A stretch of 64,000 nt of DNA from Kutzneria sp. 744 (GTDB lineage Bacteria; Actinomycetota; Actinomycetes; Mycobacteriales; Pseudonocardiaceae): contig NZ_KK037166.1 in NCBI RefSeq assembly GCF_000568255.1, positions 9,713,547-9,777,546 on the forward strand, read 5' to 3'. A model generated the notes under the pieces. It worked only from the letters and a program-made list of their open reading frames with translations. It made no database searches and was not told the origin of the DNA. This document shows positions 52,375 through 60,889 of this stretch, piece after piece. How positions within the stretch are numbered: position 1 is the first letter of the stretch; each line of letters starts with the position of its first letter. A program made the position numbers and the translations under genes.

Positions 52375-53328
52375 ATGCGCTACGAGACGTTGGGGGCGGC
52401 CGGACCGCAGGTGCCGGCGCTGATTCTCGGCTGTGGCAACTTCGGCGGCATCGGCTCCCCGATCCAGTTCCGGGGCAAGGGCGACAGCCGGGACGCGGCC
52501 TTCGGGACCATGGACGCCGCCCGGGACGGCGGCATCACGATGTTCGACACGGCCAATGCCTACGCCGGCGGCATCTCCGAGCAGTGGATCGGGGAGTGGC
52601 TGGCCGACCGCAAGGCACATAACGACATAGCCGTTACAACCAAGGTCGGCGGGCCCACCGATGAGGGCAGCGGCCTGTCCCGCGACCACATCCGCGGCCA
52701 GATCGACGCCAGCCTGACCCGGCTGGGCGTGGAGCGCGTGGCGCTCTACCTGGCCCACGGTCCCGATGAGACGGTCCCGATCGAGGAGACGATCGGGACC
52801 TTCGACGAGCTGGTCGCGGCCGGCAAGATCGGGGCCTACGGCGTCAGCAATGTGACGGCCGCGCAGTTGTCGGCGGCGACGGCGGTCGGGCGGCCCGTGA
52901 ACGTGCAGAACGGGTACAACCTGTTCGACCGGCTGGCCCAGCAGGACCTGTGGCCGGTGTGCCGGGCCGAAGGCGTTGGGTTCTCCGCCTACAGCCCGCT
53001 GGCCGGCGGCCTGCTGACCGGCAAGCATCGCGCCGGCCAGCCCTATGCCGCCGGCTCGCGGATGGCGCTGCGGCCGCCGGAATTGACGGATTTGTCGGTG
53101 GACAGCGCTTTCCGGGCGCTGCCCAAGCTGGCCGAGCTCGCCGACGGGTACGGCGTGCCGCTGACGACGCTGGCCCTGGCCTGGGTGCTGACCGACCCGG
53201 GCGTGACCTCCGCGGTGGTGGGGCCGCGGTCGCCCGAGCACCTCAAGCCCATGGTCGCGGCCGTGGACCTCAATCTGACGGCCGACCAGCGGACGGAGTT
53301 GGCGACCGTCAGCAATCCCGACGCATAG
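52375..53328 (+). CDS. aldo/keto reductase
   Basis: 317 aa TIM-barrel oxidoreductase. Catalytic Asp and Tyr in TMFDTANAYAGGISEQWIGE, Lys in AVTTKVGGPTDEG, His in ALYLAHGPDETVPIEE complete the Asp-Tyr-Lys-His tetrad. NADP-site residues are near TSAVVGPRSPEHLKPMVAAV. It reduces carbonyl groups of an unknown substrate. Divergent from gntR across a 73-bp region that contains the GntR operator; followed 50 bp on by the RraA-like gene. Confidence 0.9.
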   Translation: MRYETLGAAGPQVPALILGCGNFGGIGSPIQFRGKGDSRDAAFGTMDAARDGGITMFDTANAYAGGISEQWIGEWLADRKAHNDIAVTTKVGGPTDEGSGLSRDHIRGQIDASLTRLGVERVALYLAHGPDETVPIEETIGTFDELVAAGKIGAYGVSNVTAAQLSAATAVGRPVNVQNGYNLFDRLAQQDLWPVCRAEGVGFSAYSPLAGGLLTGKHRAGQPYAAGSRMALRPPELTDLSVDSAFRALPKLAELADGYGVPLTTLALAWVLTDPGVTSAVVGPRSPEHLKPMVAAVDLNLTADQRTELATVSNPDA

Positions 53329-53378
53329 GGACACCTAATCGGGGGCATCGGTCCGGCGGTGCTAGTAGCGTCCGAGGC

Positions 53379-53972
53379 ATGTTCCACGAGATCCCCACCA
53401 CGACCCTGGCCGACATCCTCGGCAAGCAGCAGGTGATGGACTTCGGCATCCGGCGGCTGTGGTCGTCCGACCGCGTCGCCGGCCCGGCGTTCACCGTGCG
53501 CTGCCCGCGCGGCGACAACCTGATGCTGCACGCGGCGATCTACCGGGCCGAGCCGGGCGCGGTGATCGTCGTCGAATCGGGTGACACCGATTTCGCCCTG
53601 GCCGGCGGCAACGTCTGCGCGACCGCCCACCAACGCGGGGTCGAGGCGTTCGTGCTGGACGGCGTGATCCGCGACATCGGTGAGATCCGCGAGGACGGAT
53701 TCCCCGTGCACGCACGGGGAATCGTGCCGATCCCGGGCGTGAAGAATGCCGTGCTGCCGCTGAACGAGACGATCACCTGCGGCGGCGTGACCGTCCATCC
53801 GGGAGACGTCGTCGTCGCCGACGAGGACGGCATTGTCGTGGTGCCGCAGGCGAAAGCCGACGAAGTGTTGGTGAAGGCGCGGCAGGTGCTCGCCCGCGAG
53901 GCCGAGGAGACCCTCGACCAGTGGCAGGCCCGCCACCGCGCCACCGTCGACAAGCTGCTCGACGCGGAGTGA
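53379..53972 (+). CDS. RraA-like protein (HMG/CHA aldolase fold)
   Basis: 197 aa. The RraA/HMG-aldolase fold shows TTTLADILGKQQVMDFGIRR, AGPAFTVRCPRGDNLMLHAA, VEAFVLDGVIRDIGEIREDG (the RD motif and Asp that bind divalent metal in aldolases), and GVTVHPGDVVVADEDGIVVV. With both Arg and Asp of the GxxRD motif present, a 4-carboxy/hydroxy-4-methyl-2-oxoglutarate-type aldolase or decarboxylase is more likely than RNase E inhibition. Probably cotranscribed with the aldo/keto reductase. Its stop abuts the convergent gene. Confidence 0.8.
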   Translation: MFHEIPTTTLADILGKQQVMDFGIRRLWSSDRVAGPAFTVRCPRGDNLMLHAAIYRAEPGAVIVVESGDTDFALAGGNVCATAHQRGVEAFVLDGVIRDIGEIREDGFPVHARGIVPIPGVKNAVLPLNETITCGGVTVHPGDVVVADEDGIVVVPQAKADEVLVKARQVLAREAEETLDQWQARHRATVDKLLDAE

Positions 53973-54464
53973 TCAGTCGAAGTCGTGGAAAATGCCGTCC
54001 GGATGCGCCTTCGCGGTCTGCGCCCAGTCGGTGAAGTCCATGTTGGCCAGCGCCAGGTTGACGTGCACGCCCGAGGCCTGGCGCGGCACGATCCGGAACT
54101 GCCGCCCGAACGCCGAGCCCTCCTCGTCCAGGAAGTTGGGCTCGTCGTCCAGGTTCACCGCGAGCAGCGCGTGGTGCGGCGCCCGCATGGTCTCCTCGTC
54201 GGCGATGAACACCACGGACAGGTACTCGTCGATGCTGGCCAGGGTGTCGCGCAGCTGGTCGAGCGGCACGCCGGCGAGGCTCGGGTCGTCCACCGGATAG
54301 GTGGTCGACTCGAAGCCCTCGTCCTCCTGGTCCTCGTCGTCGCCCCACGACTCCGCGGCGGCGGAGAGCACCGCCGCCCACGCCTGGTCGTCACCGAAAT
54401 GGGTGCGGACCACGACCTTGTCGAATTCCTCGCGCTCCGCCGCCGCCCTGGCCAGAGAATCCAT
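53973..54464 (-). CDS. conserved hypothetical protein (DUF6924-like)
   Basis: 163 aa, very acidic (WGDDEDQEDEGFESTTYPVD), cytosolic. It has VVVRTHFGDDQAWAAVLSAA, LLAVNLDDEPNFLDEEGSAF, FRIVPRQASGVHVNLALANM. The pattern fits the DUF6924 group of actinobacterial proteins of unknown function. It is 17 bp downstream of the exported DUF3131 gene on the same strand, so it may be the last gene of the polysaccharide operon, but nothing in its sequence links it to sugars. Confidence 0.65.
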   Translation of the reverse strand: MDSLARAAAEREEFDKVVVRTHFGDDQAWAAVLSAAAESWGDDEDQEDEGFESTTYPVDDPSLAGVPLDQLRDTLASIDEYLSVVFIADEETMRAPHHALLAVNLDDEPNFLDEEGSAFGRQFRIVPRQASGVHVNLALANMDFTDWAQTAKAHPDGIFHDFD

Positions 54465-54481
54465 GGGCGGGAGCGTACCGG

Positions 54482-55978
54482 TCAGCCCGGACCCACCAGC
54501 CCGTGGATCGAGTACCGCTCCATCGACAGGTACGGGAACAGGACCTTGGCGTACGGGCTGGCCGCGAAGTAGCCCTGCAGCCAGTCCTGGTTCACGGCGT
54601 TGTCGATGGCCATCAGGATCGCCATCTGGCTGATGGCCATGAAGCGCGGGGCCAGCGTGCCGGTCCGCACCTCGACGGCGTCGAGCAGGCCGTACTGGTT
54701 GTAGATCAGCGGGAACTTGGCCAGCAGCTGGCTGACGTTGGCGTAGGCCTGCTCGGGGATGATCGGCAGGGCCAGGAACGCCGCCGACGGCGTGATCACG
54801 TCGTCCGGCACGTCGCCCTGGTTGATGGCCATGTCGGGGACGCCGTAGTTGGTGTACCGCTGCTTGCCGGTCGGCGAGGTCGCCGCGGACCAGCCGAAGA
54901 CCGAGGTCGCGGCGCCGATCTGCCCGTAGGCGCCTTGGGCCAGCGCCGTGTTGCGGTTGTTCATGCCGAGGCTGCCCGGCGCGACGGCCTGCTCCGGCAC
55001 GACCATGGCCGGCGCCAGCGCCTGGTACATGCTGCCGCCGAAGGTCGGCACGAACTTGATCCGGTCGTAGACGTAGTGGCCCTCGAAGATGGTGTACGCC
55101 TTGCCGTCCTGGGGATCGGTGTACGTCCGGTTCTGGCCGACCGGCACCTGTCGCTGCCGGTGGTCGGCCGGCGGCGTGCGGGCCAGCCCCCACCACAGCG
55201 CGCCCGGCACCTTGCCGCTGCCGATGGCCACGTAGTCGGCGATGCGGGGGCCGGAGTACATGTTGTCGTAGGTGTTCGGGGAGTAGCCCTGGCCTATCTG
55301 GTATCCGTTGTACAACACGTTTCCCGCGGCGTTGTACAGGAAGTCCCACTGCATGGCGTCGAGCTGGGCCTGGAATCCGGCGGCCAGCGTCGGGAACGCC
55401 TGCCCGGCGGTGAGCATGCCCTGGGCCAGCCAGCCGTTGTCCACAGTGGACACGTAGCCATTCTTGATCGGACGGCCCTGCGGCGACTCGATCGCCTGCC
55501 CGCTGGTGGTGCTGTACCAGCGGAACAAGAAGCCCTTGTACTTGGCCAGGGTCTGGATCTCCGCCAGCACCGCGGCCGCGCGGGCCTGGGCCTTGTCCGC
55601 CGACTCGAGCCCGAGGTCCTTGGCCACCGCGATCGCCGAGAGGTAGTTCCCGATCAGCGCCGGATTGGTGTACTGCTGCGCCGAAGTGGCCGGGCTGAGC
55701 TGGACGGTGGCCGCCGGGTCGCCGGCGATCATGACGCTGGACAGCGGCAGGCTCGTCGTCCGATCCACGCCCGGGCCGGATACCAGCCGCCAGGTCCGCG
55801 CCGCGACCTCGCGCAGCACGGTGATCTGGTCGGCGGCCAGGTGGGTGGTGGGATTGGTGATGACAGTGTCGTCCGCCGCGGCCGTCTGCCACGGGTCGTC
55901 GACTCTCGGCTCGGTCGTGGCGGCGCAGGCGGCGGTGAGGGCCACGGCTGCAACGAGCAGGCGATGCAGTCGGTTCAC
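54482..55978 (-). CDS. exported DUF3131/glucoamylase-like protein
   Basis: 498 aa from GTG 55978, overlapping the glycosyltransferase stop (GTGA). N-terminal signal RLLVAAVALTAACAATTEPR with a probable lipobox Cys. The body matches the DUF3131/glycoamylase-like (alpha/alpha-barrel) group: FLFRWYSTTSGQAIES, STVDNGWLAQGMLTAGQAFP, NGYQIGQGYSPNTYDNMYSG, WSAATSPTGKQRYTNYGVPD and DDVITPSAAFLALPIIPEQA. Acidic residues in these loops could be catalytic. Such proteins are encoded beside polymerising glycosyltransferases and are thought to trim or process the exported glycan. Third gene of the sqdB operon counting enzymes, and outside or on the membrane surface by prediction. Confidence 0.75.
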   Translation of the reverse strand: MNRLHRLLVAAVALTAACAATTEPRVDDPWQTAAADDTVITNPTTHLAADQITVLREVAARTWRLVSGPGVDRTTSLPLSSVMIAGDPAATVQLSPATSAQQYTNPALIGNYLSAIAVAKDLGLESADKAQARAAAVLAEIQTLAKYKGFLFRWYSTTSGQAIESPQGRPIKNGYVSTVDNGWLAQGMLTAGQAFPTLAAGFQAQLDAMQWDFLYNAAGNVLYNGYQIGQGYSPNTYDNMYSGPRIADYVAIGSGKVPGALWWGLARTPPADHRQRQVPVGQNRTYTDPQDGKAYTIFEGHYVYDRIKFVPTFGGSMYQALAPAMVVPEQAVAPGSLGMNNRNTALAQGAYGQIGAATSVFGWSAATSPTGKQRYTNYGVPDMAINQGDVPDDVITPSAAFLALPIIPEQAYANVSQLLAKFPLIYNQYGLLDAVEVRTGTLAPRFMAISQMAILMAIDNAVNQDWLQGYFAASPYAKVLFPYLSMERYSIHGLVGPG

Positions 55979-57944
55979 ACGTCTCCATTCGTCAGGTAGC
56001 GCGGTGCGAGCACCGGCCAGGCGATGTCCGGGTTGGGCACGGCTCGGGGGGCCCGGCGCCAGACGGGCCGGACCGGGCGGGTTCTCAGCAGCAGCAGGGC
56101 CTCCACGTTGGCCAGCCGCTTCACGATCACGAAGCCGAGGAACAGGGGCCACCACAGCAGGGAGCGCCACAGCTTCCGGTAGAACAGCGCGCAGACCGTC
56201 ACCAGCAGCATGGGCAGCTTGGCCAGCACGAAGAACGCCAGCAGGTGCAACAGGTTCTGCCGGTTGTCGGGTTGCAGCAGCGCGCCTTGCAACGCGAACA
56301 GGTAGGCGGCGAACTGCATCGGCTGCACGATTCGCCGCGCCCCCTTGAAGAACTCGGCGAACCAGAACCGCGGGCCGGCCGAGCCGGCGGCCAGCGGCAC
56401 GAACCGCGCGAAGTTGTATATCGAGCCCTGGCTCCACCGGCGCCGCTGCAACCGAAGCTGCGCGAGTGATTCCGGCACGTCCTCGTAGGCCCAGATGCGC
56501 CGGTCGTACACGGCCCGGTAGCCGATGCGGGCCAGGCTGCAGGTGAAGTCGATGTCCTCGCCGAGCATGCCCTCGGGCCAGCCGCCGATCTCCAACGCGG
56601 CCTTGCGCCGGACCGCCGTGTAGTTGCCCGGCACGCAGGGCTGCATGTCGACCACCGCGTAGGCCAGCCGGGGCAGGCCGAAACCCGCCGCCAGCTCCAG
56701 CGAGCGCATCCGGTCGACCCAGGTGTGGAACGGGAACTTCGGCAGCATGAACGCCCCGACCAGCCCGATTCGTCGGTCGGACTGGAACCAGGGAATGCTG
56801 TAGCGCAGGACGTTCGGATGCAGCTCGCAGTCGGTGTCGTGGCGCACCACGTAGTCCGCGGTGCACCGGGTCAGCGCCAGGTTGAGGGCGGTTGCCTTGC
56901 CGGTGTGGGAACCGGCGATCACCGTGCCCTGTAAGGCGGTCGCACGCGCCATCGCCTCCTCGGCCAGTCGTCGGGTGTCGTCGGTGGAGCCGTCGTCGCA
57001 CAGGATCAGATGGACCGGGCCGCCGTAGGCCGCGGCGGCCCGGTCGACGCTGCGCACCCAGGCCACGATGTTGGTCTCCTCGTTGAACGCCGGCCCGATC
57101 ACGTCGACCGGCGGCGGGTTGGGCCCCGGCTGCGGCAGCCGGCGCCGTCCCACCACCCGCAGGATCGACAGCATGATGTAGAGGCCGAACTTGAGGTAGA
57201 CCGGAATCGCCAGCAGCAGGAAGGTGTATGCCACCGGGTCGTCGCCGATCAGGCTGACCACGTAGGCCGCGCCGGCGGCGACGAACACCGACACCGCGGC
57301 CAGCGAGACGATGGTGATCACGGTGTCGAAGGTGTCGCCCTTGCGGCGGATCGGCACCTGCGTCGGCCGTGGCAACAGATATGTGGTCAGGGCCAACCGC
57401 ATCGCCATCACGTAGGCGACGCCGTAGTGCATGAGGATGCTGATCAGCGGGAACGGCCCCAGCGGCAGGTTCAGCTCGACACCGACCACGCCCAGGGCGG
57501 TGTCGGCGGTGATCGAGGCGAAGATCGCCAGCGGTGCGTGCAGCACGATCAGCAAGCGCCGCAACGGACTGGCCTTCACACATAGCGCCAGCGCGACCGT
57601 GAAGGCCAGGAAGCTGACCGGGATCACCGGCCGCAGATGGGTCGCGTAGTCGGCGACGACACCGGGCAGTGGCACGACCGACGTGACGGCCCGGCCGATC
57701 ACCCAACGGTACGCGGTGGACAGATCCGGGGTGCGGATGCTGTTGAGTGCCACGCTGCCGCCGAGGCAGAGCACCACGAACGCGGCGACCCGCCGCAGCG
57801 ACGGCGGGTGGGCTTGGGCAGCCGCACCACGTTGCCGACGCCGCGGTCGGAGTCGTCGAACTTGCGCCGCAACGCATGCACGACCAGCACCGCGATCAGC
57901 CCGATGTTCAGCGCCAGCAGGACGAGGCCGGGCAGGCGGATCAC
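55975..57944 (-). CDS. processive family 2 membrane glycosyltransferase (possible frameshift near N-terminus)
   Basis: The main frame (GTG 57777 to 55975, 600 aa) has three or four N-terminal membrane helices and a GT2 domain: VDVIGPAFNEETNIVAWVRS, LILCDDGSTDDTRRLAEEAM, DYVVRHDTDCELHPNVLRYS (DxD), GGWPEGMLGEDIDFTCSLAR (ED) and RLQRRRWSQGSIYNFARFVP (QxxRW). C-terminal membrane helices follow. The QxxRW motif marks chain-building synthases such as cellulose, hyaluronan and poly-GlcNAc synthases. A GTG at 57944, overlapping the adaptor stop, opens a frame with a clear first helix (LPGLVLLALNIGLIAVLVVH) that leads into this protein if one base is corrected at 57803-57818; the combined protein would have about 656 aa. 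Coordinates include that segment. Confidence 0.85.
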
Positions 57945-59287
57945 GGGAAGACCACGCTGAGGCTCATGCCGGGGGCCGTGCCCTCGGGCCAGTGCTCGAC
58001 GGTCAGCCGGACCGCGTACTCCACCGCCCCGGACTGGTCGATGGGCATCGGGATGACCTGGTCCACGGTCCCGTCCACGGTCTGTCGCAGGGCATTCACG
58101 GTGACCCTGGCCTTGGTGCCCGGCTTGAGCTTGGGCATCGCCGACTCGGCGACCTGGGCCACGGCGTCGCTGTCCGAGCTGACCAACGTGACCAGCGGAT
58201 GCTGGTTGGCGGTGCCGGTGTTCTGGGAGGAGTCGGCGCCGGCCGCCGGCGGGAACAGGCTGAACGCCGGCGCCTGCGCCGGCTGCATGGACTGCGGCCC
58301 GGCGAACCCGTGCACTCCCGTGGTGCCATCGAGTTCGCCGGGCACGCCGCCGACATTGGCGATCACGCCGTCGATTGGAGAGGTCAGCGTGAGCTGATCG
58401 ACGGTGTGCTGCGCCTGGTCGACGTCCGACTGCGCGGACGCGACCGACGACTGGGCGGACGAGACGTCCGCCGGCGACGCCGGTTCTCCCGCGGCCGCGC
58501 GCTGGTTCTGGGTCAAGGCCAAAGTGGACTGTGCGGACGTCACGGCGTTGGCCGCGGTGTCGCGCAGCTGGGCCGTGGATGCCTTGGTGTGCGTCAGGTT
58601 CGCGTTGGCCGTGGCGATGGCCGATGAGTCCTTGCGCACCTGCGCCTGGAGGTTCGCGCAGAAGGTCTTGTCGGTGGTGGAATCCGCGCCGCACAACGTG
58701 GTCAGCTGCCTGTTGTCGGCGTCGTATGTGGACTGTGCGTCGGTGACGGCCTGTTGTGCCTGTGCCACCTCGGCATTGGCCGTCACGGCCGCGTCCGATG
58801 AGGCCTTCTGCGCCCCCGTCAACTGCGCGTTCGCCTTGGCCACCTGGAGATCCAGGTTCTGCTTGGCCGAGTCGGTCAGCGCCGGCGACTGCAATGCGGT
58901 GAGCTTGGCCTGTGCCGCGACGAGCACCGCCTTGGCGTCGGCCAGCGTCGCCTTGGCGATGGTCTGGTCCTGCGTGGCCAGCGGCTGCCCCTTCTTGACA
59001 TGCTCGCCGGCCCGCACCATCACGTCCTGGATCCGCCCGGTCTGGGTGAAGTCGAGGTTCAACGCCTGCTGCGGCTGCACCGCGCCGACGAAGCTGCTGC
59101 GCGCGGACACGTCCGCGTAGGTGAAGTACGCCAGGACCGAGCCCCCGGACAGGATCGCCACCGCGACCAGAAGTTGACGTACCGACGAGTGCGGGAACTC
59201 CTTTTTCACCAGGGGATGCCCGCCTGCGGGTGGGGTGAGGTCGGCCGCCGCGTTCATGCCGCGGACCCGGGCCTGGACGCGGGCCAT
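57941..59287 (-). CDS. HlyD-like membrane adaptor protein
   Basis: 448 aa from ATG 59287, overlapping the sqdB stop (TGATG). One membrane helix near residues 38-60 (VRQLLVAVAILSGGSVLAYF) is followed by a lipoyl-like half-domain (VQPQQALNLDFTQTGRIQDV), a long Ala/Gln-rich coiled coil (about residues 100-290: LADAKAVLVAAQAKLTALQS onward), the second lipoyl half (LTSPIDGVIANVGGVPGEL) and a beta-barrel. This is the membrane-fusion layout of HlyD/EmrA and of Alg44-type partners of polysaccharide synthases. It has no ABC or MFS partner here; it sits directly before the synthase, so a role in guiding the polymer outward is inferred. Confidence 0.85.
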   Translation of the reverse strand: MARVQARVRGMNAAADLTPPAGGHPLVKKEFPHSSVRQLLVAVAILSGGSVLAYFTYADVSARSSFVGAVQPQQALNLDFTQTGRIQDVMVRAGEHVKKGQPLATQDQTIAKATLADAKAVLVAAQAKLTALQSPALTDSAKQNLDLQVAKANAQLTGAQKASSDAAVTANAEVAQAQQAVTDAQSTYDADNRQLTTLCGADSTTDKTFCANLQAQVRKDSSAIATANANLTHTKASTAQLRDTAANAVTSAQSTLALTQNQRAAAGEPASPADVSSAQSSVASAQSDVDQAQHTVDQLTLTSPIDGVIANVGGVPGELDGTTGVHGFAGPQSMQPAQAPAFSLFPPAAGADSSQNTGTANQHPLVTLVSSDSDAVAQVAESAMPKLKPGTKARVTVNALRQTVDGTVDQVIPMPIDQSGAVEYAVRLTVEHWPEGTAPGMSLSVVFP

Positions 59288-60513
59288 CAGTCGATCGCCA
59301 CCGGCTGACGGACCGGCAGCTCGGTCAGCAGGTCGTCGGCGACGGCCATGCCCTCGCGCCACACCGACCGGCAGACGATCTTCGACGGGTCGACGCGGTC
59401 CTTGAACCGCGTCGCGATGTCGGTGCACTCCTCCAGCAGGCCCTCGGACAGCGTCGTCGGCTTCAGCCCGAGCGCGAGGAACCGGTCGTTGCGCACGACC
59501 AGGTCGTTCTCCACCGCCTCCTGCCGGGGATTGGGCAGGTTGGCCACTTCCACGCCGGTCATCGCGCTGATCAGCTCGGCCAGGTCGCGGACGCGGTGGG
59601 TCTCGGTGATCTGGTTGAACACGGTCGGCTTGGCGCCCGGCTCCGGCGGGTTGTTCAGCGCGATCTCTATACAGCGCACGGTGTCGCGGATGTGGATGAA
59701 CGCCCGTGTCTGCCCGCCGGTGCCGTGCACGGTCAGCGGGTGGCCGATGGCCGCCTGCATCAGGAACCGGTTGAGCACGGTGCCGTAGTCGCCGTCGTAG
59801 TCGAAGCGGTTGATCAGCCGCTCGTCCCGCGCGGTCTGCGGGGTCTGAGTGCCCCACACGATGCCCTGGTGCAGGTCGGTGACGCGCAGCCCGTCGTTGT
59901 GCGCGTAGAACGCGAACATGAGCTGGTCCAACGTCTTTGTCATGTGGTAGACCGAGCCCGGGTTGGCCGGGTGCAGGATCTCCCGCTCCAGGTCGCCGTC
60001 CGGGGTCGGCACCTTGACGGTGAGGTAGCCCTCGGGGATCGGGGCGGAGCCCGACCAGCCGTAGCCGTAGACGCCCATCGTGCCCAGGTGGACCAGCGCG
60101 GTCTCGCCGCCGGTGGCGACCAGCGCGGCCAGCAGGTTGTGCGTCGCCCGCACGTTGTTGTCGACGGTGTAACGCTTCGCGCCGGTGGAGCGCATGGAGT
60201 ACGGAGCAGCCCGCTGCTCGGCGAAGTGGACCACCGCGTCCGGCCGAAGGCGCGTGAGCACGGACACCAACCGGTCGTATTCGGTCGCGAGGTCCAGCCG
60301 GACGAAGCCGATGTCTCGGCCGGAAACCTGGCGCCACACCCGTAACCGCTCACCCAGCGGGCGGATCGGGGTCAGCGAGTCGACCTCGAGTTCGAGGTCG
60401 ATGGCTCGTCTGCTCAGGTTGTCGAGAATGGTCACGTCGTGGCCGTTGTCGGACAGATGCAGGGCCGTCGGCCAGCCGCAGAATCCGTCTCCGCCCAGAA
60501 CAAGTACACGCAT
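59287..60513 (-). CDS. sqdB: UDP-sulfoquinovose synthase homologue (SqdB/SQD1)
   Basis: 408 aa extended SDR. It follows plant and bacterial SQD1/SqdB along its length: RVLVLGGDGFCGWPTALHLS (NAD site), DNLSRR and DSLTPI, VVHFAEQRAAPYSM, LGTMGVYG with Thr145, SVYHMTKTLDQ with Tyr189/His190/Lys193, TDLHQGIVWGTQT, FDYDGDYGTVLNRFLMQAAI, GHPLTVHGTGGQTR, FIHIRDTVRCIEIALNNP. SqdB enzymes convert UDP-glucose plus sulfite to UDP-sulfoquinovose. The EQR and T-Y-K residues that hold NAD and act in catalysis are present. First gene of an operon with an adaptor and a processive glycosyltransferase and no SqdX/SQD2-type lipid transferase, so the product is probably a polysaccharide. It has an about 140-nt leader from its predicted promoter. 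Confidence 0.82.
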   Translation of the reverse strand: MRVLVLGGDGFCGWPTALHLSDNGHDVTILDNLSRRAIDLELEVDSLTPIRPLGERLRVWRQVSGRDIGFVRLDLATEYDRLVSVLTRLRPDAVVHFAEQRAAPYSMRSTGAKRYTVDNNVRATHNLLAALVATGGETALVHLGTMGVYGYGWSGSAPIPEGYLTVKVPTPDGDLEREILHPANPGSVYHMTKTLDQLMFAFYAHNDGLRVTDLHQGIVWGTQTPQTARDERLINRFDYDGDYGTVLNRFLMQAAIGHPLTVHGTGGQTRAFIHIRDTVRCIEIALNNPPEPGAKPTVFNQITETHRVRDLAELISAMTGVEVANLPNPRQEAVENDLVVRNDRFLALGLKPTTLSEGLLEECTDIATRFKDRVDPSKIVCRSVWREGMAVADDLLTELPVRQPVAID

Positions 60514-60634
60514 GCGAGATGCACTCCTCGAGTTCCAGTACAGGGTCCGCCGTGGCGCGGCAGTGGCAGGGGGCCGCGCAGGCGGGAGGACGTCGGCGAG
60601 GAAGCGTCAGGGTCCGCCGGCCAGATGCGAGTTA

Positions 60635-60692
60635 TATAGGAAACTTTCTTAACTCGGACTCGGAGACTATTCGCATACGTGGACCTCGTCAA
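60635..60692 (-). promoter_or_regulatory. sqdB operon promoter and operator
   Basis: On the minus strand: -35 TTGACG (60692-60687), 17 nt, -10 TAGTCT (60669-60664), 11 nt (60663-60653), then the near-palindrome TTAAGAAAGTTTCCTATA (60652-60635). The site lies just downstream of the expected start of transcription, where a bound repressor would block elongation. The same layout is found for cysH. Confidence 0.7.
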
Positions 60693-60797
60693 GCCGACGG
60701 CGCGGCGGCCGATGCCCGCTCACATGCCTTGGCTGCAAACGATTTCAAGCTCTGACCTGCGGAGTGTCATCGCGGCGGGTCACTCCAATGGCGGGGG

Positions 60798-60856
60798 TTG
60801 ACGACCCGTGCCGGGCGGGCCTACGCTCCGCCGCACAGTAAGGAAAGTTTCCTAAC
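60798..60856 (+). promoter_or_regulatory. cysH operon promoter and operator
   Basis: -35 TTGACG (60798-60803), 18 nt, -10 TACGCT (60822-60827), 11 nt, then TAAGGAAAGTTTCCTAAC (60839-60856) with a perfect AGGAAA-G-TTTCCT core. It matches the sqdB site at 14 of 18 positions and has the identical distance from the -10 box. Confidence 0.72.
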
Positions 60857-60889
60857 AAATTGGTCACTCCCGGTGGAGGAGGACCCGTG

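Noticed and set aside
57699-57944. Separate 81-aa membrane protein gene
   Set aside because: After the first helix the frame becomes Arg/Ser/Cys-rich shadow sequence, while a neighbouring frame continues smoothly into the glycosyltransferase. A frameshift explains it better.
59287-60513. Plain UDP-glucose 4-epimerase
   Set aside because: The GGDGFCGW start, DSLTPI, HFAEQRAAPYSM and FGTVLNRF-type blocks are those of UDP-sulfoquinovose synthases, not GalE.
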